NCBI GenBank assembly: GCA_946887065.1
Contig: CAMPKL010000131.1
Span: 1 to 8,199, forward strand
Length of the DNA stretch: 8,199 nucleotides
Source of the DNA: an uncultured Bryobacterales bacterium
GTDB taxonomy: Bacteria; Acidobacteriota; Terriglobia; Bryobacterales; UBA6623
Reading direction: 5' to 3'
Shown: piece by piece, positions 5,650 to 8,199 of the stretch
Numbering within the stretch: position 1 is the stretch's first letter
Layout of the letters: each line of letters opens with the position of its first letter
Program-made: the position numbers and the translations under genes
Notes under the pieces: model-generated
Databases searched by the model: none
What the model was told of the DNA's origin: nothing
The model's input: only the letters and a program-made list of their open reading frames with translations

Positions 5650-7190
5650 GCCGCGCTGGCAGCCTTCGCCCAGCTTGATCCAAGACGCGTTAGGACTACC
5701 TTTCTCTGATCTGCCCGTAGCCCGATAGTCATTCCAATCAGGGCCGCCGCACACGCGACGGACCCGGTCTCAACAAAGAAGATCGTCCACGAAAGCGGCT
5801 CCCGCACGGCCAGCACGGCAAGCACAACGGCGGTAAGCACAATCGCCGACAGAACGGGCCGCAACATGACGTGGGCATACCAGTCCTTCGAGTTGATCCC
5901 GAACTGTTTGGAAATGAATCGCGGAACAAAAATGAGCTGTCCGAGAGTCGCCGGGATTAGGGTGCCGAGCGCAACGCCGGCTAGGCCATAGCGTTGAACC
6001 AGGAGTACGCTCAGCAAGATGTTCACCAACGCCTCAATACTACGGAGTCGCGCGAGAAACCCGTGTTGACCGGCAGCGAAGATCAGTTGCGACGAGGTGC
6101 TCAACGCCATCTGCGGGAGCAATGCCAGCATTAGGATTGCGGCTACTACATCGCTGCGCATCGTCAGATCACCCTCAACGAATTGCGGCCCAACCCACAA
6201 CCTAAGGAAGTAGTGAATAAAGCCGCCGACGCATACAGCGCTCAGCAGCGAGTACAGCACCGAGACCGAAGAGCCAAATAGAAAGGAACGGCGCAGTTCG
6301 TTGGACTTCTCACGGGCATGCAAATCGGTGAGCCACGGAGTGAAAGCCTGGGTGATGCTCAAATTCATGGCCGAGATCTGTAGCGGGACCATCCGGGCCA
6401 AGCTGTAGAACGCCACCCACTGCACGCCCAGAAACGAGCCGACCACGAGTAAGTCGGTACGGCTCGATATGAGCTGCGCAATGTCAATCGCAATCTTCCG
6501 GCCGCCGAGGCGCAGCAGTCCAGTAGACTCGGCTCGTCTGAAGTTGCGGGGCCAAATCGAGAAGCCGGGGATGTGGCGAGAAGCGAGGACCGCTAGCAAG
6601 ACCCACCGGAGCACTCTGGCGGAAGCTTGAGCGAGCGTGACGGCAATCAGTAGGCCGCCTTCTCGGAGAACAAGTAAGATCGCGAGCCCGCTAACAAGCT
6701 GTCCGATTACTTCGACCGCATTGATTAGGTCCAGGCGCTGGCTACCCCGGAGCGCAGCTGAGAAAGTCTCCATCGGAAGACTCAGCCCAATGGTGAGCGC
6801 CATGATGCTCATCGCCACGAAAATCTCGCGGCGGCTGATTGACTCAATGCCGAAGAGATCGGGAAGAAAGTAAGCCAAACCGCAGCCGAACGCGCTGGCC
6901 AGAATGCCGATCGGCAGCAGTATCCAAAAAGCTGTCGCCAATGTCGCATTGGCCCGGATACTGTCGCTCTTAGCCAGATGCCGAGCGACAAAATGGGCAA
7001 CGGCGCCTCTGACGCCGAAATCCAGCATCAGATAGTAAGCCAAGATTTCGGCCACTAATGCCCAGACGCCGTAGCGCTCGGTTCCGAGACCGCGCACTAG
7101 TAACGGCGATATGACAAATGCCAGCGCAGCGGCCACACCCTGGGCTGCGAAGTTGCTGTAGATGGCACGACTCAGGGGCGCACGCGACAT
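5646..7190 (-). CDS. Wzx-type polysaccharide flippase (MOP superfamily membrane protein)
   Basis: This 514-residue protein is a polytopic membrane protein of the oligosaccharide flippase type, which moves lipid-linked sugar units from the cytoplasmic to the periplasmic face of the inner membrane. The N-terminus is typical: SNFAAQGVAAALAF (12-25), then PLLVRGLGTERYGVWAL (29-45), with a conserved-looking LGxxxYGxW. Hydrophobic segments lie near 12-33, 42-60, 83-110, 122-140, 158-175, 180-203, 245-265, 308-328, 346-376, 384-400, 402-424, 442-462 and 468-491. That gives 12-14 helices, as usual for the family. Polar loops such as 290-302 (HAREKSNELRR) separate the two halves. The ATG at 7190 is the only good start, because an in-frame stop lies at 7242-7244 with no other start codon between. 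No ribosome site precedes it, so translation may be weak. The glycosyltransferase lies 117 bases upstream on the same strand. Which glycan it carries is unknown. Confidence 0.93.
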   Translation of the reverse strand: MSRAPLSRAIYSNFAAQGVAAALAFVISPLLVRGLGTERYGVWALVAEILAYYLMLDFGVRGAVAHFVARHLAKSDSIRANATLATAFWILLPIGILASAFGCGLAYFLPDLFGIESISRREIFVAMSIMALTIGLSLPMETFSAALRGSQRLDLINAVEVIGQLVSGLAILLVLREGGLLIAVTLAQASARVLRWVLLAVLASRHIPGFSIWPRNFRRAESTGLLRLGGRKIAIDIAQLISSRTDLLVVGSFLGVQWVAFYSLARMVPLQISAMNLSITQAFTPWLTDLHAREKSNELRRSFLFGSSVSVLYSLLSAVCVGGFIHYFLRLWVGPQFVEGDLTMRSDVVAAILMLALLPQMALSTSSQLIFAAGQHGFLARLRSIEALVNILLSVLLVQRYGLAGVALGTLIPATLGQLIFVPRFISKQFGINSKDWYAHVMLRPVLSAIVLTAVVLAVLAVREPLSWTIFFVETGSVACAAALIGMTIGLRADQRKVVLTRLGSSWAKAASAA

Positions 7191-7307
7191 GGAAGGTTCT
7201 AGGTCAGCACCCGTTCGTTGATTGTGGGGGCGGATGGCGCGTCAGCAACCCACTCTCCGTGAGGCGGAAGCGTCACCGTTGGGCTGAGCTTAACATGACG
7301 TAAGCGT
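7191..7307 (-). other. Gap between the glycosyltransferase and flippase genes
   Basis: These 117 bases hold no convincing small gene. Just after the glycosyltransferase stop there is a short inverted repeat, GCTTA (7288-7292) and TAAGC (7301-7305), with an 8-base loop. It has only five pairs and no T-run on the minus strand, so it does not qualify as an intrinsic terminator. A separate flippase promoter here is possible, but I found no convincing -35/-10 pair. Confidence 0.4.
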
Positions 7308-8199
7308 TTAACCATGGGATCCCTCACGGCCGGCAAGAGCAAGCAAGGCGTCCTCAAACTGACTTGCGACAACACGCCAAGAGAAACGGCTCGACACGAG
7401 GCCAAACGCGGCGGCGGCCAAGTTCTCGCGGAGTTCCCCTTCATTCAGGATACGCAAGCAGGCGGCGGCGAAGTCCTGAGGAGAGTCCGCGAGAAGGCAC
7501 TCTTTCCCGCTTTCAAGGGGTAGCCCTTCGGCGCCGACTCGCGTCGAAATGACGGGAACGCCGGCGGCCGCGGACTCATAGATTTTGAGGCGCGTACCTC
7601 CGCCGATACGCAAAGGCACGAGTGACGCACGGGCCCCCCACAGATAAGGCCGAACGTCCGGGACGGTTCCTGTCACGGCCAGTCCGGGGGTCGCTGCGGC
7701 GAGCTTCCGAATCGAAGCCGACGGATTCCGGCCCACGACTGAAACCGAACAATCCCTTCGGTGTAGCCGGATCAGGGGCAGGACTTCACGCACGAAGAAC
7801 TGAACTCCGTCTTCATTCGGCATCCAGTCCATGGAGCCCACGAAAACGAGGTCGGCCGACGGGGGAGGAGGCGTCCCCCGCGGCTGGAAGTACTCAACGT
7901 CGACGCCGGTAGGGACCGCGCGTACTCGCTCGGGAGCCAAACCGAAACGGTCCCGCATGATGCTAGCGTCCTCTTCGGATACGGCAATGACGCCCTGTGA
8001 TTCCCGGCAGACTCGACGTTCGTAGGCATCCATCCGGCGGGCCTGCAGAGCCAGATACGCCCGCTGCGGAACGCCGGCCTGCTCCGCTCGGCGACGCCAA
8101 ATGATGGACTCCACATTGTGCTGAAAGAGCACAACGTGTTGCCTCTGGGAGAAGTTTTCCGCAACCGCCAAGAAGTCGCAGACGACGCAATCATAACGG
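7308..8199 (-). CDS. Family 4 glycosyltransferase (GT-B fold), partial at the N-terminus
   Basis: This is the C-terminal part of a GT-B glycosyltransferase, which transfers a sugar from a nucleotide-sugar donor to a growing glycan. 296 residues are visible, whereas relatives usually have about 380-410. The frame stays open to the window edge: the residues before the TTG at 8169-8171 read YDCVVCDF, good family sequence, so the true start is beyond base 8199. Numbered from the first visible codon, LFQHNVES (24-31) ends the N-terminal domain, VPTGVD (95-100) starts the linker, and VGSMDWMPNE (120-129) opens the donor-binding domain. PLRIGGGTRLKIYE (195-208) and STRVGAEGLP (218-227) form the donor site. 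The first Glu of the classic EX7E motif is Gly200 here, while the second is E208. The pattern recalls the sugar transferases associated with PEP-CTERM/EpsH systems (TIGR03087-like), from memory only. The stop at 7308-7310 is TAA. Donor and acceptor are unknown. Confidence 0.9.
   Translation of the reverse strand, partial: RYDCVVCDFLAVAENFSQRQHVVLFQHNVESIIWRRRAEQAGVPQRAYLALQARRMDAYERRVCRESQGVIAVSEEDASIMRDRFGLAPERVRAVPTGVDVEYFQPRGTPPPPSADLVFVGSMDWMPNEDGVQFFVREVLPLIRLHRRDCSVSVVGRNPSASIRKLAAATPGLAVTGTVPDVRPYLWGARASLVPLRIGGGTRLKIYESAAAGVPVISTRVGAEGLPLESGKECLLADSPQDFAAACLRILNEGELRENLAAAAFGLVSSRFSWRVVASQFEDALLALAGREGSHG

Noticed and set aside
5655..5674. GCTGG/CCAGC hairpin at the convergent gene ends as a shared terminator
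   Set aside because: It has only five pairs, lies within the flippase coding sequence, and has no adjacent T-run in either direction.
7622..7912. Plus-strand open frame opposite the glycosyltransferase
   Set aside because: Its translation is low-complexity and basic with no recognisable motif, and the minus strand encodes a well-conserved enzyme there.
8169..8171. TTG as the start of a complete 287-residue glycosyltransferase
   Set aside because: The frame stays open upstream to the window edge and the codons there read YDCVVCDF, which fits the family. The TTG is an internal Leu codon, and the gene is simply cut by the window.

Overview
The window is part of an extracellular or capsular polysaccharide biosynthesis locus from a fairly GC-rich, probably Gram-negative bacterium. 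The strongest hint to its origin is the secreted beta-helix protein. It resembles a family I recall mainly from Acidobacteriota and similar soil bacteria, so Acidobacteriota is my best guess, but only a guess. I saw no rRNA, tRNA, CRISPR array, insertion sequence, integrase or attachment site. Every gene is a plausible polysaccharide gene, so this looks like a settled locus and not a mobile element.

Layout. Bases 1-470 (minus strand) hold the N-terminal third of a nucleotide-sugar dehydrogenase of the UDP-N-acetylhexosamine 6-dehydrogenase (WbpA-like) type, cut by the window edge. A 238-bp divergent intergenic region (471-708) separates it from a plus-strand run of four genes. These are a secreted right-handed beta-helix protein (709-2238), a cytoplasmic alpha/alpha-toroid protein with an exact 56-residue repeat (2396-3607), a small class I SAM-dependent methyltransferase-like protein (3619-4287) and an ATP-grasp ligase (4357-5649). 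The ATP-grasp gene runs tail-to-tail into a minus-strand Wzx-type flippase (5646-7190), and their stop codons overlap. After a 117-bp gap lies a minus-strand family 4 glycosyltransferase (7308 to beyond the window), whose N-terminus is cut off at base 8199.

How the genes may work together. The dehydrogenase would supply a UDP-uronic acid (a HexNAc uronate). The glycosyltransferase would add sugars to a lipid-linked unit on the cytoplasmic face, and the flippase would carry that unit across the inner membrane. The ATP-grasp enzyme, methyltransferase and toroid protein have no signal peptide and would act in the cytoplasm, perhaps decorating the sugar units. The beta-helix protein is exported and could cut, epimerise or bind the finished polymer. 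The most interesting unit is the toroid-methyltransferase-ATP-grasp trio: a possible polysaccharide decoration cassette whose chemistry cannot be fixed from sequence alone.
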